Below are positions 29,720 through 38,044 of a stretch of 64,000 bases of DNA, in pieces (the stretch's first letter is position 1; every line of letters begins with the position of its first letter). The stretch is from Roseinatronobacter sp. S2 (GTDB lineage Bacteria > Pseudomonadota > Alphaproteobacteria > Rhodobacterales > Rhodobacteraceae): contig NZ_CP121113.1 of the NCBI RefSeq assembly GCF_029581395.1, forward strand, positions 2,042,001-2,106,000, given 5' to 3'. The position numbers were made by a program, and so were the translations under genes. The notes beneath the pieces are model-generated. The model was not told the DNA's origin. It did no database searches and worked only from the letters and a program-made list of their open reading frames with translations.

Positions 29720-29790
29720 CCCCTAAGAAGAAGCAGGCCCGTTTGCAGGGGCAATGTCGGCAGTGCCGCGATATGCTCGTTCAATGACAT
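29713..29790 (-). CDS. leuL: Leucine-rich leader peptide of leuA
   Basis: 25 residues beginning MSLNEHIAAL and ending TGLLLLRGL, with nine leucines including four consecutive Leu codons (CTG CTT CTT CTT) near the end. It lies 90 bases before leuA on the same strand. The stop codon is inside stem A. Such peptides let a ribosome stalled for leucyl-tRNA control transcription of the biosynthetic gene. The ATG is at the base expected for the transcription start, so it may be translated leaderless, as trpL is in Sinorhizobium. Confidence 0.8.
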   Translation of the reverse strand: MSLNEHIAALPTLPLQTGLLLLRGL

Positions 29791-29796
29791 CGTCGT

Positions 29797-29825
29797 GTTA
29801 TACGCAGGATATATCCGGTTGAAAA
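29797..29825 (-). promoter_or_regulatory. Putative sigma-70-type promoter of the leuA leader
   Basis: On the minus strand TTTTCA (29820-29825) and TATAAC (29797-29802) are separated by 17 bases. The A of the leader ATG is the seventh base after the -10 element, the usual start site. Confidence 0.6.
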
Positions 29826-29943
29826 CCCCGAAACTGGCGTCACTTTCGTGTAGGGGGCTTGCCCCAACAGCTTGACTTCATGCCCGCCCCCGCCCATGAA
29901 GCCTGCAACATATCAGGTCAATGACAATAATCGGATTGGACGA

Positions 29944-30732
29944 ATGGCAGCAAGTGACGGCAAGAAAGACGGCCTTTGGGAAAACGTGAAAACAATCGTT
30001 TACGCGTTGGTGATTGCAGGCCTGTTTCGCACATTGTTTTTCCAACCGTTCTGGATTCCGTCAGGGTCCATGAAGGAAACATTGCTGATCGGGGATTTTC
30101 TGTTCGTCAATAAGATGGCCTATGGCTATTCGCGCTATTCCTGCCCGTTTGGCGCATGCCCCATCACGGGGCGGCTGTTTGCGAATGATCCCGAACGCGG
30201 CGATATCGTTGTCTTCCGCCACCCCGGCACGGGCGCGGATTACATCAAACGCCTGATCGGTCTGCCGGGCGACCGCGTGCAAATGCGTGATGGCATTCTG
30301 TATCTGAATGATGAAGCAGCGCCCCAGGAACCCGATGGTGATTTTGCAGAAACCTATGACCGCCAGGGCAGCGCGGGCCAGTATCCGCGCTGCGCGAATG
30401 CGCCAGTGGGGCAGGGTGGCCAATGCCTGAAACCGCGTGCGATTGAAACCTTGCCCAATGGTGTCAGCTATCCGGTGCTGAACATCTCGGACGGGGGGGC
30501 TGCGGACAATACGCCTGTGTTCACTGTGCCAGAAGGGCATTTCTTCTTCATGGGCGACAACCGCGACAATTCGCTGGACAGCCGCATGCCGCGCAGCGTG
30601 GGTGGTGTTGGCATGGTGCCGTTTGATCACCTGATCGGACGCGCGCGCCATGTCGTGTTTTCCGCCGAAGGACGCTCGCTGTTCTTCGTGTGGACATGGC
30701 GCAGCGATCGTTTCTTTGCGAGGTTGCAGTGA
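29944..30732 (+). CDS. lepB: Signal peptidase I
   Basis: 262 residues from the ATG at 29944. A membrane anchor ([27 protein letters not shown]) carries the catalytic Ser in PSGSM; the Lys is in [16 protein letters not shown], and [24 protein letters not shown] is the C-terminal box. It removes signal peptides outside the inner membrane. An alternative start at 29896 cannot be excluded. It opens lepB-rnc-era-DUF1491, a standard alphaproteobacterial order. Confidence 0.95.
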   Translation: MAASDGKKDGLWENVKTIVYALVIAGLFRTLFFQPFWIPSGSMKETLLIGDFLFVNKMAYGYSRYSCPFGACPITGRLFANDPERGDIVVFRHPGTGADYIKRLIGLPGDRVQMRDGILYLNDEAAPQEPDGDFAETYDRQGSAGQYPRCANAPVGQGGQCLKPRAIETLPNGVSYPVLNISDGGAADNTPVFTVPEGHFFFMGDNRDNSLDSRMPRSVGGVGMVPFDHLIGRARHVVFSAEGRSLFFVWTWRSDRFFARLQ

Positions 30733-31415
30733 CACTGTCGAAAGAACTGCGCGCATTCAGTGCGCGCATCGGTCATGAGTTTTCCCGCCCCGAACTGCTG
30801 CGCCGCGCACTGACGCATCCGTCCATTTCATCGCCCTCGCGCCCTGACAACCAGCGGCTGGAATTCTTGGGGGACCGCGTGCTGGGCCTTGTGATGGCCG
30901 AAGCGTTGCTGCACGCAGATAAAGCGGCCAGCGAAGGGCAGCTTGCACCGCGCTTCAACGCACTTGTGCGCAAGGAAGCCTGCGCAGACATCGCGCGCGA
31001 TGTGGAGCTGGGCGAGGTGCTGAAGCTGGGGCGGTCTGAAATGCTGTCGGGGGGGCGGCGCAAGGAAGCGCTGCTGGCCGATGCCATGGAAGCCGTGATT
31101 GCCGCCGTCTATCTGGATGCGGGCTTTGACGCGGCGCGCGACATGGTGCTGCGCCTTTGGGGGGCGCGGATTGCCACCGTCAAGGACGACGCCCGCGATG
31201 CAAAGACCGCGTTGCAGGAATGGGCGCAGGCGCGCGGGCAGACCCCGCCTGCCTATACTGAGCGCGACCGCAGCGGCCCGCCCCATGCGCCGGTTTTCAC
31301 CATTGAAGTGCAGCTGTCCGATGGCGTGGTTGCGCAAGCCAGCGCCGGTTCCAAGCGACAGGCAGAACAAAAAGCCGCGCAACTGCTTCTTGACCGGCTG
31401 GAGGGCCAGACATGA
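30729..31415 (+). CDS. rnc: Ribonuclease III
   Basis: 228 residues from a GTG at 30729 overlapping the lepB stop by 4 bases. The catalytic motif [20 protein letters not shown] and the second acidic pair in [16 protein letters not shown] belong to the RNase III domain; the dsRNA-binding domain is C-terminal ([35 protein letters not shown]). It cuts double-stranded RNA, including rRNA precursors. It overlaps era by 4 bases. Confidence 0.97.
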   Translation: MTLSKELRAFSARIGHEFSRPELLRRALTHPSISSPSRPDNQRLEFLGDRVLGLVMAEALLHADKAASEGQLAPRFNALVRKEACADIARDVELGEVLKLGRSEMLSGGRRKEALLADAMEAVIAAVYLDAGFDAARDMVLRLWGARIATVKDDARDAKTALQEWAQARGQTPPAYTERDRSGPPHAPVFTIEVQLSDGVVAQASAGSKRQAEQKAAQLLLDRLEGQT

Positions 31416-32365
31416 CCGATACACCTGACACTGCCACCACGCCGACCGACACACCGCCAACCCGCGCGGGGTTCATTGCCCTGATCGGTGAACCCAATGC
31501 GGGCAAATCCACCCTGACAAACCGCATGGTCGGCGCGAAGGTCAGCATTGTGACCCATAAGGTGCAGACCACCCGCACACGCATTCGCGGTGTGGCCATG
31601 GAAGGGGCCGCGCAACTGGTATTCGTGGACACGCCCGGCCTGTTCCGCCCGCGGCGCAGGCTGGACCGCGCCATGGTCGCCGCCGCATGGGGCGGGGCCG
31701 CAGATGCCGATATCGTGGTGCTGCTGGTCGAGGCGCATCGCGGCGTGACCGACGGCACACAGGCCATCCTTGATGCGCTGAAAGAGCGTATCTCGCCCAA
31801 CCAGACGGTCGCGCTTGCGATCAACAAGATTGACCGCGTCAAGGCAGAAACCCTGCTTGCGCTGTCGGAAAAACTGAACGCGGCCTATCCGTTTGTCAAA
31901 ACCTTCATGATCTCCGCCGAACGCGGGCATGGCGTGGATGATCTGCGCCACTGGCTGGCCGAAACCCTGCCCGAAGGGCCATGGCTTTACCCCGAAGACC
32001 AGATCGCGGATTTGCCGCTGCGCATGATCGCCGCCGAAATGACGCGCGAGAAGCTGACCCTGCGCCTGCATGAAGAACTGCCCTATCAGCTGACGGTCGA
32101 GACGGAAATGTGGCAGGAACGCAAGGACGGGTCCGTGCGCATTGACCAGATCATCTATGTCATCCGCGACGGGCATAAGGGCATTGTGCTGGGCAACAAG
32201 GGCGAAACCATCAAATCCATTTCACAAGCCGCCCGTGTCGAGATTACGGAATTTCTGGGCCGTCCCGTGCATTTGTTCCTGCAAGTAAAAGTGCGTGAAA
32301 ACTGGCTGGAAGAGGCCGCGCGCTATTCCGAAATGGGGCTGGATTTCCGCGACGGCAATACATGA
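31412..32365 (+). CDS. era: GTPase Era
   Basis: 317 residues. G1 is [13 protein letters not shown]3 is DTPGLFRP, and G4 is NKID; the C-terminal KH domain contains [22 protein letters not shown]. It helps assemble the 30S subunit. The first 15 residues are Thr/Pro-rich. It overlaps both neighbours by 4 bases. Confidence 0.98.
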   Translation: MTDTPDTATTPTDTPPTRAGFIALIGEPNAGKSTLTNRMVGAKVSIVTHKVQTTRTRIRGVAMEGAAQLVFVDTPGLFRPRRRLDRAMVAAAWGGAADADIVVLLVEAHRGVTDGTQAILDALKERISPNQTVALAINKIDRVKAETLLALSEKLNAAYPFVKTFMISAERGHGVDDLRHWLAETLPEGPWLYPEDQIADLPLRMIAAEMTREKLTLRLHEELPYQLTVETEMWQERKDGSVRIDQIIYVIRDGHKGIVLGNKGETIKSISQAARVEITEFLGRPVHLFLQVKVRENWLEEAARYSEMGLDFRDGNT

Positions 32366-32688
32366 GTGCGCGGCTGGCATCCGGCATCTGGGTGTCTGCA
32401 TATTTGCGCCGCCTTCAGATTGACGGAATACCGGCCTATGTGATCACCCGCGGCGACGACACCGCAGGCGCAGTGCTTGTCAAACTGGCGCTGATGGACG
32501 GGACTGCGCGCGCCTATCAGCGCGGCTTCGATCTGGCCAGCGGGGCGCGTGTCTGGCAGGTGCTGGTTGAGGGACCGGAAGCCAGCGTTGACGAGGCGAT
32601 ATTGCGCCAGCGCAGTTTCGACCCTGACCTGTGGGTGATCGAGGTAGAGGACGCGCGCGGGCGCATCCTGCTGGATGACATGGACTGA
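32362..32688 (+). CDS. DUF1491 family protein
   Basis: 108 residues. The family pattern is WVSAYLRRLQIDGIPAYVITRGDDTAGAVLVKL and RSFDPDLWVIEVEDARGR. Function is unknown; the family is restricted to alphaproteobacteria and often sits, as here, after era. It closes the lepB-rnc-era run. Confidence 0.85.
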   Translation: MSARLASGIWVSAYLRRLQIDGIPAYVITRGDDTAGAVLVKLALMDGTARAYQRGFDLASGARVWQVLVEGPEASVDEAILRQRSFDPDLWVIEVEDARGRILLDDMD

Positions 32689-32723
32689 CATAACCCGCCT
32701 GATGCTATCTGTTCGCCAGTAAA

Positions 32724-32759
32724 TTTAAAGCGCTTGCAATTTAATTTAATGCGCTTTAA
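32724..32759. promoter_or_regulatory. Two LacI-type operators upstream of the LacI regulator
   Basis: TTAAAGCGCTTGCA (within 32724-32739) and TTAATGCGCTTTAA (32746-32759) have centres 21 bases apart, two helical turns. They lie just before the regulator's GTG start and share sequence with a third site inside the transporter gene. Confidence 0.7.
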
Positions 32760-32781
32760 GTACCCCTCATCGGAGGGGAAC

Positions 32782-33822
32782 GTGACCAAAACCCGCACAT
32801 TATCAGATCTTGCGCGCCACTTGGGCCTTTCACCTGCGACCGTGTCGCGGGCCCTGGCGCAGCATGAACAGATCGCGCTGAAAACGCGCGAGCGTGTGGC
32901 AAAGGCCGCGCTGGAGTTGGGCTATGTCCCCAACCGCACAGCGCAGGCACTGGCATCAGGGCGCACCGGGTTTGCGGGCTTCCTGTTGCCTATGCGCGGA
33001 CGCGGGCTTGCCGATCCTTTCCTTGGTGAATTTGTCAGTGCCCTGACCGAAGGGTTCAGTGCAAAAGGGGTTGAATTGCTGCTGTCTGCGGTTCCGCGCG
33101 ACGGGTCTGAACAGCGCCATCTGGAAAGCCTGATTACATCTGGCCGTGTCGATGGCGTGGTTGTCAGCCGGATCGAATGCGCTGACACACGCATTGCGCT
33201 GCTGCAAGACCATGGCGTGCCATTCGTGGCGCATGGCCGGTTGGAGCATGATGAATCAGGCTATAGCTGGTTGGATACCGACGGCGAGTCTGCCTTTATG
33301 GAAGCGTTTGATCTGCTGTATCAGGCAGGCCATCGCCGGTTTGGCCTGCTAAGTCTTGATGACCCGCTGACCTTCCGCCAGAAGCGCGAGGCCGGTTTGC
33401 GCAACGCTTATGCGGCCAATGGCGACCCCGCGCTGACATTGCGGCATGTGTCATGTTCGCGCTACGACATGGACACGCGCGCGCAGGCCATCGCGGGCAT
33501 CCTGTCCGGTGCCGACCGACCCACCGCCGTGCTTGCCATTGCCGACGGGCTGGCGTTGGAGTTGATGGCCGAAGCCCAGAAACAAGGGTTAAGCGTGCCA
33601 GATGACCTGTCCATCATCGGTTTCGACAATATCCCTGCCGCGGCGCATGTCACGCCCGCGCTGACCACATTTGACGCCTGTATTGCCGACAGCGCCACGC
33701 AACTTGCCGAAATGTTGCTGGTGCGGATCAACGCACCGAATGCGCCGCATGAGCAACGACTGCTGCGCCCGCAGCTTATTTTGCGGGGCACACACGGGAC
33801 TGCACCCGTAATCGCGGGCTGA
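32782..33822 (+). CDS. LacI-family transcriptional regulator of the sugar/osmolyte cassette
   Basis: 346 residues from a GTG preceded by the strong site GGAGGGG. The N-terminal LacI helix-turn-helix (TLSDLARHLGLSPATVSRALAQ) and hinge (YVPNRTAQALASGRTGFAGF) are followed by the periplasmic-binding-like effector domain. It probably represses the transporter and hydrolase behind it and itself, through the operators just upstream. Confidence 0.9.
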   Translation: MTKTRTLSDLARHLGLSPATVSRALAQHEQIALKTRERVAKAALELGYVPNRTAQALASGRTGFAGFLLPMRGRGLADPFLGEFVSALTEGFSAKGVELLLSAVPRDGSEQRHLESLITSGRVDGVVVSRIECADTRIALLQDHGVPFVAHGRLEHDESGYSWLDTDGESAFMEAFDLLYQAGHRRFGLLSLDDPLTFRQKREAGLRNAYAANGDPALTLRHVSCSRYDMDTRAQAIAGILSGADRPTAVLAIADGLALELMAEAQKQGLSVPDDLSIIGFDNIPAAAHVTPALTTFDACIADSATQLAEMLLVRINAPNAPHEQRLLRPQLILRGTHGTAPVIAG

Positions 33823-33859
33823 CCGCGCAACCAACGACCAAAAAATGGGAGGAAAGACC

Positions 33860-35119
33860 ATGAAATCCAGACTGAAACTTACCTTACTTGCCACTGCAAG
33901 CGCTTTAATTTCCACAAATGCCATCGCCGAGACCTTGTTCTGGTCCAGTCAGGCCACACCGATTGAGGAAACCCAGGCCATGCGCGAGCAGGTCTTGTCA
34001 GGGTTCGACGGGGGCGTGTCCTTCCAGCCCGCCGACCCCGGCCCATGGCTGACGCGCATTCAGGCCGAACTGGGGGCAGGCAGTGGCAGCATCGGGGTTC
34101 TGGGCGCATTGCACGGCGATTTCACGCCCCTTGCGGGCAATCTGGCCGACCTGTCGGGAATTGATGCAAGTGCTGTGTCACCGGGCTTTATGGAACTTGG
34201 CCTGCTGGGCACGGGAGAGCAGAAATATATTCCGTGGATGCAGGCCACCTATGTCATGGCCGCGCATACCAATGCACTGGAATACCTGCCCGACGGCGCG
34301 GATCTGATGGCGCTAAGCTATGACGAGCTGATTGCATGGGCCGCCAATATGCACGAAGCGACTGGCGAGCCGCGCTTCGGGTTCCCCGCAGGCCCACAAG
34401 GGCTGAAGCACCGTTTCTTTCAGGGCTATCTGCTGCCCGCCTATACGGGGTCTATGGTGACAGAATTCCGGTCCGATGCGGCAGAAGAAGCATGGACTGC
34501 TTTTCTGGAATTGTGGGAGCATACAAACCCTGCATCCACCAATTACAGCTTCATGCAGGAACAACTGATTTCCGGCGATGCATGGCTGGTGTTTGACCAC
34601 ACCGCGCGGCTGGCCGATGCGTTCAACCAGCAGCCTGATGATTTTGTGGCCTTTCCTGCGCCAGCCGGTCCGGCGGGGCGGGGGTTCATGCCGGTTCTGG
34701 CGGGTATGGCTGTGCCGGAAACCGCGCAGGACAAGGATGCGGCGATGGATCTGATCAGCTATATGCTGGCGCCCGAAACCCAGATCGCGACCTTGCGCGC
34801 CACCAATTTCTTTCCGGTGATCGATGTGGATTTCCCCGATGACATGCCGCCATCGGTGCAGGCGGCAGGCGCGGCCATTGCGGCCATGTCTGGCGCGGAT
34901 GATGCCTTGCCCGCGCTGTTGCCCGTGGGCTTGGGCGATCTGGGTGGCCAGTTCAATCAGGTCTATAACGACTCGTTTGAACGCATTGTTCTGGCCCGCC
35001 AGCCGGTGCGTGCGGTTCTGGATGATCAGGCAGACGCATTGCGCCGCATTCTTGACGAAGCAGGTGCGCCGTGCTGGGCACCTGATGCGCCATCAGATGG
35101 TCCTTGCCCTGTGAACTGA
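33860..35119 (+). CDS. ABC transporter sugar-binding protein
   Basis: 419 residues. Signal peptide MKSRLKLTLLATASALISTNAIA-E, then an extracellular solute-binding family 1 domain (SGFDGGVSFQPADPGPWLTRIQAEL, LVFDHTARLADAFNQQ). The ligand is not given by sequence alone; the hydrolase in the cassette suggests a glycosylated osmolyte. GGGAGGAAAG precedes the ATG at 33860, which decides the start over 33845. A candidate operator lies in its 5' coding part. Confidence 0.86.
   Translation: MKSRLKLTLLATASALISTNAIAETLFWSSQATPIEETQAMREQVLSGFDGGVSFQPADPGPWLTRIQAELGAGSGSIGVLGALHGDFTPLAGNLADLSGIDASAVSPGFMELGLLGTGEQKYIPWMQATYVMAAHTNALEYLPDGADLMALSYDELIAWAANMHEATGEPRFGFPAGPQGLKHRFFQGYLLPAYTGSMVTEFRSDAAEEAWTAFLELWEHTNPASTNYSFMQEQLISGDAWLVFDHTARLADAFNQQPDDFVAFPAPAGPAGRGFMPVLAGMAVPETAQDKDAAMDLISYMLAPETQIATLRATNFFPVIDVDFPDDMPPSVQAAGAAIAAMSGADDALPALLPVGLGDLGGQFNQVYNDSFERIVLARQPVRAVLDDQADALRRILDEAGAPCWAPDAPSDGPCPVN
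33896..33908. promoter_or_regulatory. Intragenic LacI-type operator in the sugar-binding protein gene
   Basis: TGCAAGCGCTTTAA, in reverse complement TTAAAGCGCTTGCA, repeats 14 bases of the upstream site exactly, and lies 36 bases into the coding region. It could allow looping or a roadblock. Confidence 0.55.
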
Positions 35120-35139
35120 TCGGAATTCGATCCGAAAAA

Positions 35140-35178
35140 GGGGCTGTCGCCCCCACCCGGCCCCCGCAGGGCCGGGTT
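35140..35178 (+). terminator. Two hairpins in the gap after the sugar-binding protein gene
   Basis: GGGGC/GCCCC (35140-35153) and CCCGGCCC/GGGCCGGG (35156-35176) follow one another, without a T-run. They may stabilise the 5' part of the transcript so that binding protein exceeds permease, a common pattern. Confidence 0.5.
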
Positions 35179-35185
35179 CACCCCC

Positions 35186-35206
35186 GAGTATTTCTGGCAA
35201 GATGAA
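35186..35206. repeat. Recurrent 21-base extragenic motif, copy 1
   Basis: GAGTATTT-C-TGGCAAGATGAA; copy 2 at 50216-50236 differs only at one base (T for C). Both lie a short distance after a gene's 3' hairpin. Confidence 0.7.
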
Positions 35207-35251
35207 GATAAAGCGGGGGCATAGCTTACCCGCCGAAACAAGGAGGCGAAA

Positions 35252-36094
35252 ATGCCACGAGCCTTGCCCTATCTGTTGCTGCTTCCGGCATCGCTGTTTC
35301 TGCTGGTGTTCTTCTTTTATCCGTTCGGGCTGGTCGTGGTTGAAAGCCTGACGCGCGGCGGGGAATGGACGACCGAGAATTTCACCCGCATGACGGGACA
35401 CTGGAAGTTCGCACCTGCCTTCTGGAACACCATCTGGCTGACCGCGATTGTGGTGCCGGTGCAGCTGATCATGGCGCTGACCATGGCATCTGTGGTGCAA
35501 AAGCTGAAAACGGGGCGGTCGGGGCTGCTGTATATCTTTGCGATCCCGCTGGGGATTTCCGATCTGGCGGCGGGGTTGATCTGGCTTGCGATATTCGAGC
35601 AATCGGGGTTCCTGAATTCCATATTTCACGCCTTCGGTATCATCGACCGCCCGACCCTGTATCTGGGCTATCAGAACATGTGGGTCATCTTTCTGGCGGT
35701 GGTTCTGGCTGAAATCTGGCGCGCAACGGCCATCATGATGGTGATTATCGTGGCAGGCATGGGGCTGATCCCCAAAGAATATTCTGAGGCTGCCGAAGTG
35801 TTTGGTGCGTCGCGCTGGCAACGGTTCACGCGTGTTACCCTGCCACTGTTGCGCCCCAGCCTGCAAACCGCACTGATCCTGCGCATTCTTATGGCATTCG
35901 AGGTGTTTGCCGTTGTCATGGCGCTGGGGGGCACAACCCTGCCGGTGCTGATGGGCGAGACATTCCAGTGGCAGTTCCAGCTACAGGACCGCGGTGTGGC
36001 GGCCGCCTATGCGATGGTCATTCTGGGCCTGTCGGTCGCCTTTTCGCTGGTGGTGTTGCGGCTGTTGCACGTCCCTAAAGGAGCGCGGATATGA
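35252..36094 (+). CDS. ABC sugar transporter permease 1 (MalF-type)
   Basis: 280 residues with six membrane helices. The cytoplasmic EAA loop is EYSEAAEVFGASRWQRFTRVTLPLLRPS. AAGGAGGCG precedes the start. It ends with 4 bases overlapping permease 2. Confidence 0.9.
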   Translation: MPRALPYLLLLPASLFLLVFFFYPFGLVVVESLTRGGEWTTENFTRMTGHWKFAPAFWNTIWLTAIVVPVQLIMALTMASVVQKLKTGRSGLLYIFAIPLGISDLAAGLIWLAIFEQSGFLNSIFHAFGIIDRPTLYLGYQNMWVIFLAVVLAEIWRATAIMMVIIVAGMGLIPKEYSEAAEVFGASRWQRFTRVTLPLLRPSLQTALILRILMAFEVFAVVMALGGTTLPVLMGETFQWQFQLQDRGVAAAYAMVILGLSVAFSLVVLRLLHVPKGARI

Positions 36095-36933
36095 CCGACA
36101 CATCCCCACCACCCGCGCCACAGCTAGAGGCGCGGCGCGCAGGCCGGTTCCTGTTTTACGCAGGCATTGCGCTGCTGGTCTTATGGGTGCTGGTGCCCAT
36201 CTGGTTTTTATTCGTCAATGCACTGTCCGCGCCCTCTGAGGTGACAGGGTTTCCAAAACGCATATGGCCAAGTTTCGATCTGGCATCCATCCAGTTTTTC
36301 TTGCAATTTCAGGGCGTCACGCAGGCGCTGTGGAATTCGGTCAAGGTGGCGGTGCTGACGATGATCCTGTCCATCGCGATGGGGGCACCGGCGGGCTACG
36401 CGTTGTCGCGGTTCGACTTTCCCGGCAAGGAATTCTTTCGCGTGCTGGTCATCATGACGCGTGCGTTTCCGCTGCCGCTGCTGGCGCTGCCCTTGGCTGT
36501 GATGTTCATTCGCACAGGGTTGGACGACACGGTGCTGGGGCTGGCGCTGGTGCATGCCATGCTGGCGCTGCCATTCGCGGTGCTGATTACCTTTTCGCTG
36601 TTTTCCGGCATTCCGGTAGAGTTGGAAGAGGCCGCATGGACATTGGGGTGCAACAGGTTGCAAGCCTTCATCAAGGTCGTGCTGCCATTGGCGCTGCCGG
36701 GCATCATGGCCAGCGCGGTCTTTGCCTTCGTTATTTCATGGAACGAGGTGTTTGCCGCAGCCGTCCTGACAATCGAGAACCGCACATTGACGGCGTTTTT
36801 GCTGCAATCGCTGAATGTATCGCCATTGCCGCTGAAATTTGCAGGCGGTGCGGCGCTTGTCATGCCTGCGCTGATCTTCATCTTCGCAGTGCGCAAATAT
36901 CTGTTCGCGATGTGGGGCATCGCCAATCGCTAG
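36091..36933 (+). CDS. ABC sugar transporter permease 2 (MalG-type)
   Basis: 280 residues, six membrane helices after a short basic N terminus. The EAA loop is ELEEAAWTLGCNRLQAFIKVVLPLALPG. It pairs with permease 1 to form the pore for the cassette. Confidence 0.9.
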   Translation: MTDTSPPPAPQLEARRAGRFLFYAGIALLVLWVLVPIWFLFVNALSAPSEVTGFPKRIWPSFDLASIQFFLQFQGVTQALWNSVKVAVLTMILSIAMGAPAGYALSRFDFPGKEFFRVLVIMTRAFPLPLLALPLAVMFIRTGLDDTVLGLALVHAMLALPFAVLITFSLFSGIPVELEEAAWTLGCNRLQAFIKVVLPLALPGIMASAVFAFVISWNEVFAAAVLTIENRTLTAFLLQSLNVSPLPLKFAGGAALVMPALIFIFAVRKYLFAMWGIANR

Positions 36934-36934
36934 A

Positions 36935-36982
36935 GCATGTTGCGCGAAACCGGGAACCGGTTTTGCGCAAGCAAGGACATGC
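36935..36982. repeat. REP-like palindromic element between permease and ATPase genes
   Basis: Inner arms TTGCGCGAAACCGG (36940-36953) and CCGGTTTTGCGCAA (36957-36970) pair with one G-T; outer arms GCATGT (36935-36940) and ACATGC (36977-36982) pair too. Palindromic elements of this kind (GCATGTTGCGC...CCGG core) are dispersed in many alphaproteobacteria. It sits inside the operon and just after a stop codon. Confidence 0.75.
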
Positions 36983-37006
36983 GACCAAAAACAGGAAGGG
37001 GCCAAT

Positions 37007-38044
37007 ATGGCTGAAATTGTCATCAAGGGTGTCGCCAAGGATTTCGGGGCCTTCACGGCGCTGCATTCGGTGGACCTGACCATCGCCGATCAGGAATTCA
37101 TGGTACTGCTGGGCGCGTCCGGCTGCGGCAAGACCACGCTTTTGCGCATCATCGCAGGGCTGGAGACCCCCAGTCAGGGCGAGGTCTGGATCGGGGGGCG
37201 GCGGGTGGACCATTTGCCACCCCGCGCGCGCGGTATTTCCATGGTGTTCCAGAATTACGCGGTATTCCCGCATCTGACGGTGTTTGAGAATATCGCGTTT
37301 GGTCTGCGCATGGCGAAAGTGACCGGCACGGAGGTGGACCGCCGCGTCCGGCGCACCGCCGAATTGATGCATATCGAGCAGTTGCTGAAGCGCTATTCTG
37401 GTGAATTGTCGGGCGGGCAGCGCCAGCGTGTGGCTGTTGCGCGGGCCTTGGCGATGGAGCCTGATGTCATCTTGATGGATGAACCGCTGTCCAATCTGGA
37501 CGCGCTGCTGCGTCTGGAAATGCGCGCCGAATTGAAGGGCGTTCTGGCGGAATCGAAAACCACCACCATCTATGTCACCCATGATCAGGTCGAGGCCATG
37601 TCGCTGGCCGACCGGATCAGCGTGATGAATGGCGGCTATATCGTGCAGGCCGACCGCCCGACCGAAGTATACCGCAACCCTGCCGCGCGGTTTGTGGGCA
37701 GTTTCATCGGCAACCCGCCGATGAATTTTCTGCCTGCCAAATCCGAAGGGGCAGGGCGCTGGCATGTGGCGGGGCAAAGTTTCGCGGGCCCGCAAGGGGC
37801 CGCTGCCGAATTTGCCATCCGCCCCGAAGACCTGCACCCGTCCGACACGGGCCTGAGCGCCGAAGTGCGTGTGGTCGAACCCCTTGGGCCGCATACGCTT
37901 GTCACCGCACAGGTGGCTGGCCAGCCATTTCGTGCCGTGCTGGACAGCGACCGCCACATCACGCCGGGCGAGGTGATCACCCTTGCGCCCGTCCCCGACC
38001 GTATCCGCTGGTTTGATCCCGAAACACAAAAGGCCATCGCATGA
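37007..38044 (+). CDS. ABC sugar transporter ATP-binding protein (MalK/UgpC-type)
   Basis: 345 residues. Walker A GASGCGKTT, Q-loop VFQNYAVFPHLTV, signature LSGGQRQR, Walker B VILMDEPLSNLD, switch YVTHDQ. The C-terminal TOBE-like part (FAIRPEDLHPS) is typical of MalK. It overlaps the hydrolase by 4 bases. Confidence 0.94.
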   Translation: MAEIVIKGVAKDFGAFTALHSVDLTIADQEFMVLLGASGCGKTTLLRIIAGLETPSQGEVWIGGRRVDHLPPRARGISMVFQNYAVFPHLTVFENIAFGLRMAKVTGTEVDRRVRRTAELMHIEQLLKRYSGELSGGQRQRVAVARALAMEPDVILMDEPLSNLDALLRLEMRAELKGVLAESKTTTIYVTHDQVEAMSLADRISVMNGGYIVQADRPTEVYRNPAARFVGSFIGNPPMNFLPAKSEGAGRWHVAGQSFAGPQGAAAEFAIRPEDLHPSDTGLSAEVRVVEPLGPHTLVTAQVAGQPFRAVLDSDRHITPGEVITLAPVPDRIRWFDPETQKAIA

